A DNA stretch of 64,000 nt, taken from Antedon mediterranea (lineage: Eukaryota > Echinodermata > Crinoidea > Comatulida > Antedonidae). Location of the stretch: NCBI RefSeq assembly GCF_964355755.1, contig NC_092673.1, positions 8,935,001 to 8,999,000 of the forward strand. The letters run 5' to 3'. The notes under the pieces are model-generated. The model was given only the letters and a program-made list of their open reading frames with translations, searched no databases and was not told the DNA's origin. Below, piece by piece: positions 36,101 through 41,974 of the stretch; position 1 is the stretch's first letter; each line of letters starts with the position of its first letter. The position numbers and the translations under genes are program-made.

Positions 36101-37300
36101 TACTTATTTTTTTTTTTAAACAACAATAATTCATACTTTCATAGATTTAATTGTCTATTTTGTAATTTTTCTGTTGTTTTAACACCAGTTTTTAGTTCAC
36201 AAAGTGACAGTCATGGTCACAAGTTGATCACATGAGGTCTTATGCTTTGTTATACAGTATATCACTGTTTATTGTATGAATGTATGAATTCTATTAACAT
36301 AATATAGTTGTTAGCACATGTGCTGCATGCAAGAGCTACAGTACTATTAAACATATTAGTGCCCACAAGTACAGTGACCAAGATAGTGATTCCTAAAGAA
36401 TAAACATCAATAATTTAAGTGCTATTGTATTTGAATATTAATCTATATTTTGTATTGACATTTTGTAGACATTTTTTTTTTTATTTTACATACAATACAA
36501 TACTTTATATAGGACTTGGAATTTAGGAATGTTTGGTATTTAAAGGGGTTTAACAATCCGTATTTTATTGATATTGACAATGTTGATATAATATTTAAAT
36601 AAATTACTAAAAAAACGTAATTTTATATTAAATTTATTAATTCGAAAACTTTGTCTTTGCCCAACAGAGGGCGTAACTTGTTTACATCGTTCGTGTGACT
36701 AAAAAATGATCATTTTCGACAATGTTTTCAAACTGTTTGCTTTATTGCATCTTTATCCGTAGTATTACTACCCATAGTCTCTCTGAAAATAAATTATGGG
36801 GGAAAAAAGCTTATTTTATGCTTATAAAATGCATATCAAAGCCAATAAATGTGTGCCGAATCGTCTCAAAGCTGAATCGTCCCGGGCCGAATCGTGTCAG
36901 GGCCGAATCGTCCCGGGTCGAATCGTGTCAGGGTCGAATCGTGTCAGGGCCGAATCGTCCCAGGGCCGAATCGTCCCAGGGCCGAATCGTCCCAGGGCCG
37001 AATCGTCTCAGGGCCGAATCGTCCCGGGCCGAATCGTCACAGGGCCGAATCGTCTCAGGGCCGAATCGTCCTGGAACCACCATGTCTATTGATTATTGTT
37101 ATCTTTACCTTCAATATGGCCAAGTATTTCTCTCAGTTTCTGTGCTTGATTGATTATAAAATGTTTTTATTTATTTCATTCAGGCTCAAATGTACCACGA
37201 ACTTGGCTACACATCAGAACGTAATAAATGTGCACAACAATTCCGACAACTTGATCAACAGTTTCCAACTGCAATTATTCCACCTGTTACAGTCAAATAG
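147..37300 (+). CDS. ANAPC5: Anaphase-promoting complex subunit 5 (APC5), 3' two thirds, 13 exons
   Basis: Exons: 147-331, 1134-1215, 2759-2851, 3262-3329, 3416-3529, 10383-10593, 16546-16667, 17049-17165, 18425-18572, 18855-18924, 20481-20573, 21482-21576, 37184-37300 (stop TAG). All junctions are AG/GT, phases agree throughout, and the parts sum to 1515 nt (504 codons plus stop). The translation follows animal APC5 in order: NYLR and YFDR then [11 protein letters not shown] in the first exon, [11 protein letters not shown] and CLQH in the second, YLTSLG in the fourth, SLWSLYG in the fifth, LFLLAKC near 20.5 kb, and a C-terminus with YHELG and [11 protein letters not shown]5 is a TPR-rich scaffold subunit of the APC/C, the E3 ubiquitin ligase that drives anaphase and mitotic exit. 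The first exons, including the N-terminal domain, lie outside the window. Introns of 6.9 kb and 15.6 kb are filled with mobile elements. Identification is from remembered family sequence; confidence is high because many exons agree collinearly. Confidence 0.95.
1332..1478 (+). mobile_element. LINE reverse-transcriptase thumb relic
   Basis: One frame reads [19 protein letters not shown] followed by a basic HCKITIKKG stretch. This resembles the thumb-region motif (a turn then YLGV-like) of non-LTR retrotransposon polymerases. It stops at 1476-1478 and no further polymerase sequence is seen, so it is a short dead fragment in an ANAPC5 intron. The rest of the intron, 1479-2371, shows nothing recognisable. 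Confidence 0.4.
2372..2546 (+). repeat. Interspersed repeat, copy 1 (second copy near 29.25 kb)
   Basis: About 170 bp beginning with TTCTAGCAAACTATGTTAA and running through TGGGATGCTTGGTCAGTACA is repeated with small indels at 29248-29424. Short ORFs overlapping it are by-products. The family is not recognised. Confidence 0.6.
3628..5682. mobile_element. DNA transposon remnant with 27-bp terminal inverted repeats, TA flanks
   Basis: The left end CCGTATATTTCGGTGTATAA (continuing GTCGCAC, to 3654) is matched in reverse complement at 5656-5682. Both ends are bordered by TA (3626-3627 and 5683-5684), consistent with a TA target duplication, although TA could instead belong to the TIR. Secondary copies of the inner word GTGCGTCTTATACA occur near 3690, 5582 and 5638. 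No transposase is visible. One arm of the hairpin-ended palindromic element sits inside (from 3958), so it is either nested or part of a composite. Superfamily not assigned. Confidence 0.65.
3958..5160 (+). mobile_element. Hairpin-ended element, single arm (copy 1)
   Basis: This begins with a 37-bp hairpin (3959-3995: CTAGATGGTACGC, loop, GCGTACCATCTAG). It continues with sequence shared with the two arms of the palindrome at 5848-8613. Shared landmarks include GTCGTGCCCACA right after the hairpin, CGGCCTGTCTTCAACATTAT near 4790, and ACGTAAATTTATATATAGAT at the distal end. Only one arm is present here. A GC-richer unassigned stretch follows (about 5165-5475). Confidence 0.6.
5848..8613. mobile_element. 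2.8-kb palindromic element with terminal hairpins (copies 2 and 3 as arms)
   Basis: The left arm is 5848-7295, the spacer 7296-7341, and the right arm 7342-8613 in reverse complement. Each outer end is a 37-bp hairpin (5849-5885 and 8576-8612; the right one carries one mismatch) bounded by ACTAG/CTAGT. The left arm contains an extra stretch around 6440-6830 that is absent from the right arm. Both arms keep a related short reading frame containing [10 protein letters not shown] and LCFVCNI (5899-6231 plus, 8318-8572 minus). No transposase, RT or integrase motif is seen. The architecture resembles foldback elements, but the family is not recognised. Confidence 0.7.
8740..9305 (-). mobile_element. 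LINE 3' fragment (RT C-terminal region), decayed
   Basis: Read on the minus strand, the sequence gives [19 protein letters not shown], then [10 protein letters not shown], then [10 protein letters not shown]. This is the usual C-terminal tail of many CR1/jockey-type polymerases. Frameshifts and stops follow. A piece of the hairpin-element arm (about 9312-9375) abuts it. Confidence 0.5.
9560..10250 (-). mobile_element. Possible retroelement ORF1 relic
   Basis: On the minus strand, about 10090-10210 reads as a charged, coiled-coil-like segment ([20 protein letters not shown], then repeated [11 protein letters not shown]). It is followed after a stop by further broken coding-like sequence down to about 9770. 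Such coiled-coil segments occur in LINE ORF1 proteins, but no zinc finger or other defining domain is clear. Tentative. Confidence 0.2.
10669..11939 (+). mobile_element. Helitron/Helentron-like non-autonomous element, unit 1
   Basis: The 3' end has the Helitron signature: an 8-bp-stem hairpin (AACTCGTC at 11909-11916, GACGAGTT at 11923-11930), then CAAAT and terminal CTAG (11936-11939) followed by T. The 5' side carries two copies of a palindrome (GGTTATCCGC, 5-bp loop, GCGGATAACC) at 10669-10693 and 10723-10747. The arm GCGGATAACC recurs just before the 3' hairpin, giving the subterminal inverted repeats described for Helentron-type elements. The interior is CpG-rich (ACGCGCGCACGCGCG-type words) and non-coding; no Rep/helicase is present. 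Confidence 0.7.
11940..13098 (+). mobile_element. Helitron/Helentron-like element, unit 2, head-to-tail with unit 1
   Basis: This is a second copy of the interior, starting at the base after unit 1's CTAG and homologous to unit 1 from about 10785. It ends in the same 3' hairpin (13068-13089) and CTAG (13095-13098). It lacks its own 5' palindromes. The two units are about 90 percent identical by eye, so the tandem is not very recent. Confidence 0.7.
13105..13350 (-). mobile_element. LINE C-terminal fragment
   Basis: The minus-strand translation ends with the typical non-LTR polymerase tail ([20 protein letters not shown] followed by EL). It is preceded by frameshifted sequence and is only a 3' remnant. 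Confidence 0.45.
13584..13946 (-). other. 120-codon open stretch, unidentified
   Basis: An uninterrupted minus-strand frame with a protein-like middle part ([20 protein letters not shown]) lies in an ANAPC5 intron. Its C-terminal part looks low quality, no splice partners or start context are evident, and no family could be named. It may be a fragment of a captured gene or mere chance. The following 1.6 kb (13950-15590) shows nothing recognisable. Confidence 0.15.
15594..15742 (+). repeat. Tandem duplication of a 73-76 bp unit containing TGACGTCA
   Basis: Two adjacent copies share GGGTACAGCA, AAGAAGCTGTAATGACGTCA and GACCGGATGTAACGTCACAT. Each contains a full palindromic CRE-type octamer (15616-15623 and 15693-15700) plus a half site. 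There is no nearby promoter, so regulatory meaning is unproven. Confidence 0.8.
16230..16390 (+). mobile_element. DIRS-type retrotransposon RT relic
   Basis: One frame reads [10 protein letters not shown], a stop, VVKALGVV, then [14 protein letters not shown]. The combination of FGLSTAPRVFT-like and YLDDWLL-like motifs is the RT palm signature of DIRS1-group (tyrosine-recombinase) retroelements. It carries an internal stop and no flanking domains, so it is a dead fragment 160 bp upstream of an ANAPC5 exon. Confidence 0.55.
17490..17760. repeat. Microsatellites: (TTC)n, (ATT)n and pyrimidine-rich tract
   Basis: A TTC run near 17485-17502 is followed by ATT repeats at about 17640-17675 and a long CT-rich tract to about 17755. 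This is simple sequence in the intron between ANAPC5 exons at 17.1 and 18.4 kb. The remaining part of this intron (17760-18420) shows nothing recognisable. Confidence 0.7.
19052..19645 (-). mobile_element. Truncated copy of the 22.4-24.05 kb element, inverted
   Basis: It starts with the terminus AAGGGGATTCCAGGTTTAAA. It then matches, in reverse complement, the right part of the element at 22437-24048 (words around ACGGTAAAAGT, CAGAATGAGGCTGTGAAGTG, and the GTCGACC region near 19610 versus 23460). No second terminus was found, so it is probably truncated. Confidence 0.5.
20254..20336. repeat. Short inverted repeat (29-bp arms)
   Basis: AAATATAAGATTTGACATCC at 20254 onward (with GAGGGAA following) is mirrored at 20308-20336 across a 25-bp loop. 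It lies about 145 bp upstream of an ANAPC5 exon. It may be a small MITE or simply a stable intronic hairpin. Confidence 0.6.
20773..21359. mobile_element. Foldback-type element with 14-bp internal tandem repeats and 6-bp target duplication
   Basis: The termini are inverted (TATGGAACGCCGTTTACGCA on the left; its near-complement ends at 21359). The element is flanked by TTTATA on both sides (20767-20772 and 21360-21365). Inside each arm lie subterminal words ATCGATATGAATTGAATGG and GCGATAT. These are followed by many copies of a 14-bp unit (TTTTGAATGAAATG and variants such as TTTTGAATTGAATG), in direct orientation within an arm and inverted between arms. The central non-repeat spacer is about 21046-21140. 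Overlapping frames rich in FHSKH are repeat translation. No transposase. Confidence 0.8.
21838..22436 (+). repeat. Interspersed repeat family, copy 1 (other copy 59.66-60.75 kb)
   Basis: Shares with 59665-60750 the words GCACTGTTTATAATGA, TTTGTTTCAC, AACAATGTGTGTC-like, CCCATTGTTTATTACTGAAC and, at the end, TATAGCGCCCTCTATA and TTTTTTCAACTTTGGACCT. The other copy has been interrupted by a TTAA-flanked MITE. No coding potential. A small local repeat of GACGACCTCGAATTGG-like units sits at about 22150-22215. Confidence 0.6.
22437..24048 (+). mobile_element. 1.6-kb element with short terminal inverted repeats
   Basis: The left end AAGGGGATTCTGGGTTTAAA is matched in reverse complement by the right end, which finishes at 24048 (TTTAAACCCGGAACCCCCTT). 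A partial inverted relative lies at 19052-19645. No transposase frame is visible and no clear target duplication was found, so it is probably an old non-autonomous DNA transposon. Confidence 0.5.
24385..24650 (+). mobile_element. SINE copy A, lacking the tRNA-like head's 5' part
   Basis: It begins at the B-box-like GGTTCGAGGCTCACTC and follows copies B and C through TGGTTCTGGTGGTGGAAC and TTACCCCGGTGTATTAGT, then diverges toward its end. It is truncated at the 5' side. Confidence 0.65.
24790..25763 (+). mobile_element. LINE: endonuclease tail and start of reverse transcriptase
   Basis: Visible pieces are GDVNFHLE (the GDFN motif of APE endonucleases), [14 protein letters not shown] and SDHALITG (endonuclease C-terminus) in broken frames. 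From 25203 an open 200-codon frame follows, covering the pre-RT linker ([23 protein letters not shown]) and the first RT segment ([20 protein letters not shown]). It is cut by a SINE at about 25764. The catalytic palm motifs are missing, having been lost between here and 26077. CR1/jockey-like from motif style. Confidence 0.7.
25764..26060 (+). mobile_element. tRNA-derived SINE copy B
   Basis: The head contains an A box (GTGGCCGAGCGGTTAAG, near 25773) and a B box (GGGGTTCGAGGC, near 25827), as in Ser/Leu-type tRNAs. The body is TGGTTCTGGTGGTGGAAC, TTACCCCGGTGTATTAGTAC and CCCTCTGGGAGACCAG, ending in an AT-rich tail. It lies within the LINE remnant 24790-26660. Confidence 0.8.
26077..26660 (+). 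mobile_element. LINE 3' part (RT C-terminal domain and 3' end)
   Basis: The frame from about 26117 reads [24 protein letters not shown] and [20 protein letters not shown], then [12 protein letters not shown]. This is the conserved tail of CR1/L2/Rex-type polymerases. After a stop, homologous sequence continues to a 3' end with GAATTGAATTGAA. It is probably the rest of the LINE split by SINE B, with the RT core deleted. Confidence 0.75.
26890..27845. repeat. Interspersed repeat (ACTCGGAGAGTGCATACCTC type) hosting a SINE
   Basis: Starts with GCCACTCGGAGAGTGCATAC and ends near a run of AAAC units (27780-27798) and GGAGGTAAATAA. Its part 27585-27815 matches 33530-33735 in reverse complement (GTGGTCAAGGACCATTCCAT-like and GATAGGACAGAA words). 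SINE copy C is inserted at 27082. Nothing recognisable in 27846-29245. Confidence 0.5.
27082..27375 (+). mobile_element. tRNA-derived SINE copy C, head complete
   Basis: Opens with GAGTGAG, which can pair with CTCACTC about 70 bp downstream like a 7-bp acceptor stem. It has an A box GTGGCCGAGCGGTTAAG and a B box GGGGTTCGAGGC at about 27142. The body matches copies A and B. The head keeps tRNA gene features but continues straight into the SINE body, so it is not a functional tRNA gene. Confidence 0.8.
29248..29424 (+). repeat. Interspersed repeat, copy 2 (first copy near 2.4 kb)
   Basis: Same orientation and roughly 85-90 percent identical by eye to 2372-2546, sharing GGGATGCTTGGTCAGTACA and AACTTGGTAACTACT. 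The sequence just downstream (to about 29700) contains TGACCAGTGGT words like those in the 46-kb repeat. Confidence 0.6.
29875..30257 (+). mobile_element. LINE 3' end (polymerase tail), interrupted by a MITE
   Basis: From 29881 the frame reads [19 protein letters not shown], then [15 protein letters not shown], the C-terminal tail typical of several LINE families. Broken [18 protein letters not shown]-like sequence follows. The 3' tail resumes after the MITE (30522-30557, AATAAAGTTTTCTTGTATTC). Confidence 0.6.
30258..30513. mobile_element. hAT-like MITE, 256 bp, near-perfect 40+ bp TIRs
   Basis: The ends are exact inverted copies (ATGGGCGGCCATTAGGGCCA and complement), extending to over 40 bp. 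It is flanked by 8-bp direct repeats ACATGTTT (30250-30257 and 30514-30521). An 8-bp duplication is the rule for hAT-superfamily elements. The interior has two roughly 39-bp tandem units (ACCGTAAGCCAAAC...). It carries no gene; the 115-codon frame across it is an artefact. Confidence 0.85.
30593..31393 (-). CDS. DUF547-domain protein, single exon, nested in ANAPC5 intron
   Basis: An intact 266-codon frame lies opposite to ANAPC5. It shows the DUF547 (PF04784) hallmarks in order: FFINTYNAL at residues 74-82, IGG and [12 protein letters not shown] at 111-127, [16 protein letters not shown] at 155-170, and a C-terminal YNWKLN at 259-264. DUF547 proteins have no firmly established activity; the domain is common in bacteria and plants and patchy in animals, where it is sometimes fused to glutaredoxin or DEP domains. 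Here it stands alone at about domain-plus-N-terminus length. There is no signal peptide or membrane segment. The ATG at 31391-31393 follows stop codons; a TTTTTCAG acceptor about 30 bp upstream suggests a spliced 5' UTR. It could be a retrocopy, since it lacks introns, but the frame is undamaged. Confidence 0.85.
   Translation of the reverse strand: MTQVLNQPRPALEISLDLQRLMLRMKGEFMDDFGQGVDYAKLKTSELFKIYLSKSRELSNADINTLNENQRKAFFINTYNALTLHGLAVSETPLASVLDVTNFWSKTSYNIGGNIYSLDDIEHGILRSNKPHPSSTTPLFLSHDPRLKFVMEELDPRIHFALVCGAKSCPAINVYSERNLDNALKAASINFLAQEVNVDINEKRVILSKILDWYGTDFGATPREVVEWIVPYISDETDLKSLLDETKQENNLEVIYSDYNWKLNKV
31408..31630 (-). repeat. Direct duplication of the region upstream of the DUF547 gene, proximal copy
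   Basis: About 215 bp just upstream of the DUF547 start is repeated in the same orientation at 32331-32545 (shared CTACAAAGTTTG, CCAAAATCTGAAAAATTTAA, ATTCGTGCACAATTTCTG). It contains, on the minus strand, a possible donor (GACAG then GTAATA) and an acceptor (TTTTTCAG), so it could be the 5' UTR exon-intron region. Sequence between the copies (31640-32330) is AT-rich, with a GATA microsatellite at about 32310-32330. Confidence 0.6.
32331..32545 (-). repeat. Direct duplication upstream of the DUF547 gene, distal copy
   Basis: Second copy of 31408-31630, offset by about 923 bp. Further short related pieces containing TTTATTTACCTGAAAAAACT occur at 32085, 32560, 32617 and 59040, indicating a wider repeat family. 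32660-33525 shows nothing recognisable. Confidence 0.6.
33530..33735 (+). repeat. Interspersed repeat, inverse of 27585-27815
   Basis: Begins in GTTTGTTTGTTTGTTAGCAG and contains GGTCAAGGACCATTCCAT and AAAAGATAGGACAG. It is the same family as 27585-27815 in opposite orientation, and its end abuts the 5'-truncated LINE. Confidence 0.6.
33738..35556 (+). mobile_element. 5'-truncated LINE carrying RT palm motifs, interrupted by a TTAA MITE
   Basis: The frames give [20 protein letters not shown], then after a one-base slip in a T run FADDTTLY (catalytic YADD-type box) and [14 protein letters not shown] then intervenes. It resumes in the same frame with [28 protein letters not shown] and the C-terminal GAQLWNNLP-type tail (about 35215). 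The 3' end has ACACAC repeats (35475-35490) and AATAAAGTTGGTATCTATCT. Stops and slips show it is dead. 35557-36854 holds nothing recognised. Confidence 0.75.
33956..34580. mobile_element. TTAA-flanked MITE (piggyBac-like), copy 1, inside a LINE
   Basis: 625 bp with ends AGCCCCCTTCCCTACG / CTGCAGGGAAGGGGTCT-type inverted repeats (15-16 bp, a few mismatches) between two TTAA sites (33952-33955 and 34581-34584). TTAA duplication is the piggyBac hallmark. Removing the element plus one TTAA leaves the LINE frame continuous (codons AAT AAA TTA ACT GTT). It is nearly identical to 59705-60330. No transposase. Confidence 0.8.
36855..37074. repeat. Minisatellite, about 14 copies of a 15-16 bp unit
   Basis: Tandem GGCCGAATCGTCCCAG units with variants (GTCTCAG, GTGTCAG, CCCGG) end 110 bp before the last ANAPC5 exon. 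It is strikingly GC-rich in an AT-rich region. Because most units are 16 bp and lack stops, all three plus frames are open across it; these frames are not genes. Confidence 0.9.
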
Positions 37301-37344
37301 TGGACAACATACTCTTATCAATTTCCTCTGATGATCATTGTAGT

Positions 37345-37350
37345 AATAAA
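37345..37350 (+). promoter_or_regulatory. ANAPC5 polyadenylation signal
   Basis: A canonical AATAAA lies 45 bp after the ANAPC5 stop codon. It is followed by an AT-rich stretch, which fits a very short 3' UTR. Cleavage would be expected around 37365-37380. Confidence 0.5.
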
Positions 37351-38185
37351 TTTATATTGCCTAAGTACTATAAGGACCTGTAAATGCAGTATAATTCCAA
37401 TTAACCATTTATTTGATTAAAGTATAATTTATATATACACAGCATTTCTGCTATTTTATGAAGGTACTTGTTTATTCCTTGAGGGAGGTAAATACAGTGA
37501 AAAATGCATCAAAATGCAGATGAATCATGGCAATCAATGATTACTACTACAAAATTGTGTGTAGGCATGTGGCAGGCATTTATTTAAAGAAAAAAAATAA
37601 ATGCCGTTTATTTCAAACAATGTTATTGTGTTTTTTGGGTTTGGGTGGTTGTTTTTTATTCAAAGCGGGGCGTTTTCAAATAGATACAGTATTGTCCTTG
37701 GGAAAATTTCCCCTAGTAATTAATAGGGGTGTCCCTAAGGAGGGGTTGTCTTGTATTTATAATTCTGCAAAATTAACCTGGCTGCCCCGAATTTAAATGA
37801 AAACAAATTCATTCAATGGTATTTTCAAGTATTATATTCAAGAGAGCAGAATCATTAGTAAACAGATACCATGCGGGAGCTTATTGTTTACAAACTGCTC
37901 AAAATATGGGTACCTGTATTTGGAAACTCGGACTGGGCATGCTCAAGTCCCAAAGCATGTCTGGAGAATACAGTATAGTCTAGTCTGTAAGATTACTAGG
38001 GGAAGAAACTTTCCCAAATAAATAATGTTTTCGTTTGGCTGTCAACGCAGGCATTTATCCTTCTTGGATGATAAATAGTTTTGGCGAATGGTATGTGTAT
38101 ATCCTGGTGAATATGTATAGATGAAGAATTGTTTGATTAGTGAGTACGTTTGTTGGCGGTGCATATGACCAGTTGGGCCGCTGAC

Positions 38186-39757
38186 AAGTTGAGCCACCGG
38201 TGATTTCTATGAAACACTCAGTGCGTCTTTTACAACATTTCGCATAGTCTAGCTATTACAGTACGTACTATGTGACAGTAAATGTACTGTAGTACATAAG
38301 TTCCTCATGGTCTTTAGGCCGCTGGAAATACATTACATGGGTCTTGTCAGCACTTATCAAAAAATTGGTGAGGGATTTTTGTCAGCGTTCATCACAGTAT
38401 TTTAATTAAGTGAAATAACCGTAATGTTCTATTTTAATAGGTATCGCTCCTACATAGTCAGAAAGACTATTATTGTTTTTCTATTGCTTCTAAAGTATTT
38501 CTGTCTGAACAAGGAAGCCGATTTCACTCACCCACATACACACCGACTATTACAGAACATGAGTACAGAGAACATAAAAGTAAAACGATTTGACGTGTTG
38601 AAAATAACTTTTATTCTGTTCAAATTCAAGAGAAATTTACTGTATCAATAACAACAAATGGAACGTTTAATACAGAGATACAAAATAATGATGGTCAAGA
38701 GAGTACTTCTGTAGAGGACGAATGACCTGTCACTACAGCCCCACCTTTTGACAACGATATAGTTATTATACACAAAATTACAAGAGCAGTAGACCAAAAA
38801 AACCGCGGTAGACCTCGTTCTGATGCAAGGTATGGATATCGCGTGTGGATATGACAAACACGCTCACAGCTTGGACTAGAATACTTGGTTTCAGAATGAG
38901 GCTCAAAATATGGATTGGCGACGATTAATATACACACTTTATGTTTCTAAATCGTGCGATCACATACACAATGGTTTGAGCGTTCACGATTGACGGGTGG
39001 TGAGTCGGATTTTCATGAAAATATAACAAAATTTGTACTTTTCCCATATTTACCCCTGTTTTTTTCAATAACAAAGATGAAAGATGAACTTTTTGGGTGC
39101 GGGGCCTAAAATCGCGATCGGGCGCTGACGAGAACCATGTAATGTATTTCCAGCGGCCTTAGGTTTATTGTGTTTTAAAAATAAATATATAATTACATAC
39201 TATACAATTTTGTTGGTTTAACCGCCATAACAACACAACAAAGGAAAGTAGTAATATTTAATAATTTAATTATTTTTAATCTTTCAAGTTAAAAATTCAG
39301 TGCACTCCATACTATTTTTCTCGCGTGTACTACATGAAGTCACATTGTTTCTCAGGACTAATAATGTATTAACATTCTTCGAATGAGGTTAAATAAATAT
39401 TTTTTATTTTACTAATCATTTAATATCATATGTTATTGAATTTTACAATTTTAATAGACAAAATATTTCACTAAAAAATATGATTTTATGTAATTATTTT
39501 ACCAAAAACTGCCGACTGAGGTTTACGTCATTTTCGACGATCCGATATTTTAGACCTTATATTTCGGAAACTATAAGTCAGATTTTCATAATTATTGTAA
39601 TATTTTATAATTTATATAATAACTTTTGAATATACATTGTTATCCCTAATATAAATAGGATAGGCCTAAAACGTCTATTAATAAGAAACGAGCACCGGCG
39701 AAAGTTAGCATTTGGCGTTTCATAGAAAATAATGTTTTTCTGACGGTGGCTCAACTT
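38186..39757. mobile_element. Outer inverted-repeat element (AAGTTGAGCCACCG ends) hosting a MITE
   Basis: AAGTTGAGCCACCGG at 38186 with TTTCTATGAAAC shortly after is mirrored at 39744-39757 with GTTTCATAGAAA before it. A third end of the same family lies at 41010-41055 in the GLUL first intron (AGTTGAGCCGCCG then TTTTCTATGAAACGC). No coding sequence. Unclassified. The intergenic stretch 37352-38185 before it shows nothing recognisable. Confidence 0.55.
38317..39158. mobile_element. PIF/Harbinger-like MITE, 842 bp
   Basis: TIRs start GGCCGCTGGAAATACATTAC and run about 35 bp (through CATGG and GTCAGC with a few mismatches). Each end is flanked by TTA (38314-38316 and 39159-39161). A 3-bp TTA/TAA duplication with G/C-rich TIR tips is typical of PIF/Harbinger. 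No transposase. Confidence 0.7.
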
Positions 39758-40688
39758 AGCCTAATCCATTGGTGGCTGTACGACAAAGATTCTGGGAAAT
39801 TAGAATAAAAAAAAAATGTTGGGGTACGGTATGTGCATCACTACGACCTTAGGGAGTAACACCCCTACTCCGGAATATGCACAGTACTATACATTTTTGT
39901 TCTATACATCAGTACAGTAGTAGAAAATAAAAAGCTGATTGTTTGACTTAATTAATTAATTAATAAGCTAAATCAGAAGGAAAACTGAATCCAATCATAA
40001 TCCCCATCCTCAAAACAATTATGTATTTAATACTCGATAGGCTCTGCTTTATTATAATTAAATAGTGCATTTCTACTATAATCATTATTTCTTAAATTAA
40101 TAAATAGAATATTAATTTTTTAAAAAACATTATGACGAAAGAAAAATAGGATAACTAATTAAAACTGTTACGTCACAAAGTCAAGCAGCATTTTTCTGTA
40201 AGAAATATTTTATGTTTATTATTATACTGTAGTGTTGTTAGTTTCATATTCACCTAAACTAACTTTTGGATCCTGTTAATTATTATGTGATGGATTTACT
40301 GGTTGGTATATGATTGAAAAGAAACTAAATTACAGATTTTCGCGCATTGTGTCTTGTGATCCCGGGAAAATCCCTTTTGTTCAGATTTCGCGCGAACAAT
40401 TACACTAACTACGACAGTTTTTACGATAATCATATGAATTATGAAGTAGTATAGTAGTAGTGGAATTCGTTGAGAAATGTGTTTGTGATGAATGTGTGTA
40501 TAAAAAAAATATGACTACAAACCGTACTCGCCAATCAACATGCTATGAAGAATCTAATTTTTTTACTGCCTGTGCGCGTGTTAAATTTAAGTACACGATG
40601 GACGTTGTAAATGTAAACACACACCACACTCTGTATGTTGATTTCGAAAAAATGTAATCCCAATTGATCACAAGGTATTACCAGTCAG

Positions 40689-40800
40689 CCAATCATATTG
40701 TAATTGCTTCGTGTTGATCAATAATCAACCAATCAGATCAAACCATTGAACGTGGCTCTCTGTGTGCATATAAATGCGTTTTTGTATACTGTGTTATCCA
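40689..40800 (+). promoter_or_regulatory. GLUL core promoter
   Basis: Two CCAAT boxes in the same orientation (40689-40693 and 40729-40733, both in the context CCAATCA) precede a TATA box TATAAAT (40769-40775). Transcription would start near 40799. The spacing is that of a strong TATA/CCAAT promoter and fits the annotated 5' UTR exon. Confidence 0.6.
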
Positions 40801-40848
40801 TTTTGGAATCGAAGCTAGAGGAAGTGATAGTGTGGGTTAAGTGAGTAG
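40800..40848 (+). other. GLUL: GLUL non-coding first exon (5' UTR)
   Basis: Short exon between the predicted start site and a perfect donor AG/GTAAGT (40849). It contains no ATG. The intron to 41937 holds a copy of the AAGTTGAGCC inverted-repeat family end (41010), a C12 run (41478) and otherwise AT-rich sequence. Confidence 0.6.
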
Positions 40849-41974
40849 GTAAGTTCATTCATTTACTTTGTGAGAAGATAGAATATTGTAGCGAAAAGTA
40901 TTGTATCGGTCTATAATGCTCTGATTTATAACTGTGTGTCGTGGTGAAACGACGATGGTTGAAGACTCTTTCTAATTAATAATAAATAAACCTTCCTCAA
41001 CCAGGCTAGAAGTTGAGCCGCCGCCAGAAAAACGTTATTTTCTATGAAACGCAAATTGCGCGCTATCGGCGGTGCTCGATCGTTGTTGGCCTAGTATTAG
41101 TAGGCCTACTAGTGTGTTACTGAAAAGAGCCCATTCTTTTTTACTAAGGCGGGCTATAACTATTTTAATTCATAAAATTGTTTTTAGTTGGTGTACATAA
41201 AATAGACCAATGCCTTTTAGTTCTGGCCTAAACAACAAGGACAACCTTGAAATGGATTGTTGTTATCCGCCTCGTGGGCCAAAATGTGGGCGTAACCATT
41301 ACTGGCCAATGGAATTGCTTCAGTCCACGACCATACTGCATGCTGGTTGTTATTACGTCATCAGACTTGTTTCATAGAAAGTATTGGAATTCTTTAGCTG
41401 GATGAATAGAGAATTGAATCGCCCAACTTGCGTCATTTCCCTTGCATTGTTTAGGTATTATATAGATTTATTGTCCCCCCCCCCCCTGAAACAGTCATTC
41501 TCAGGGAAAATTTTCATTTAAAAATTTTGTTTAGCAATATTGCTAATAAAACTGATTTTTAAGTCGAGAAACATAGTTTTGTATTGTATTTTTTGCTACA
41601 CAATTTTCAAAATGTGTAGCAATAAGGTTGTTTTGTATAGCTTTTTGCTACGCTACACTGGCGAAAATGTTCCCTGATTCTTGTTAAATAGGCCTATCCC
41701 ATTTTAATGTTGCATATGCCTAGGGTTATCCAAAAATTGGAAAAAAAAAGATTTGAATAGGTTATTTTGTAGCCCTAACTTAACTTAAAAGTTAAATCAC
41801 TGGCACTGTAATAGAATTAGAAACTTTAGTTAATTCAAACAAAAACTATATTAATTAATCAAAAACATTTTCATGTTTTTGGGTACAATGCATTTGGAAT
41901 TCCCAACATTTTAACCAGTCAAATTATTTTATTACAGAATTTTAGGTGCAAATAAAAGATACTAAAAACTAAAA

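Noticed and set aside
36722-37331. Three overlapping frames of about 100-145 codons rich in [12 protein letters not shown] repeats
   Set aside because: They are the three readings of a 16-bp minisatellite that happens to lack stop codons.
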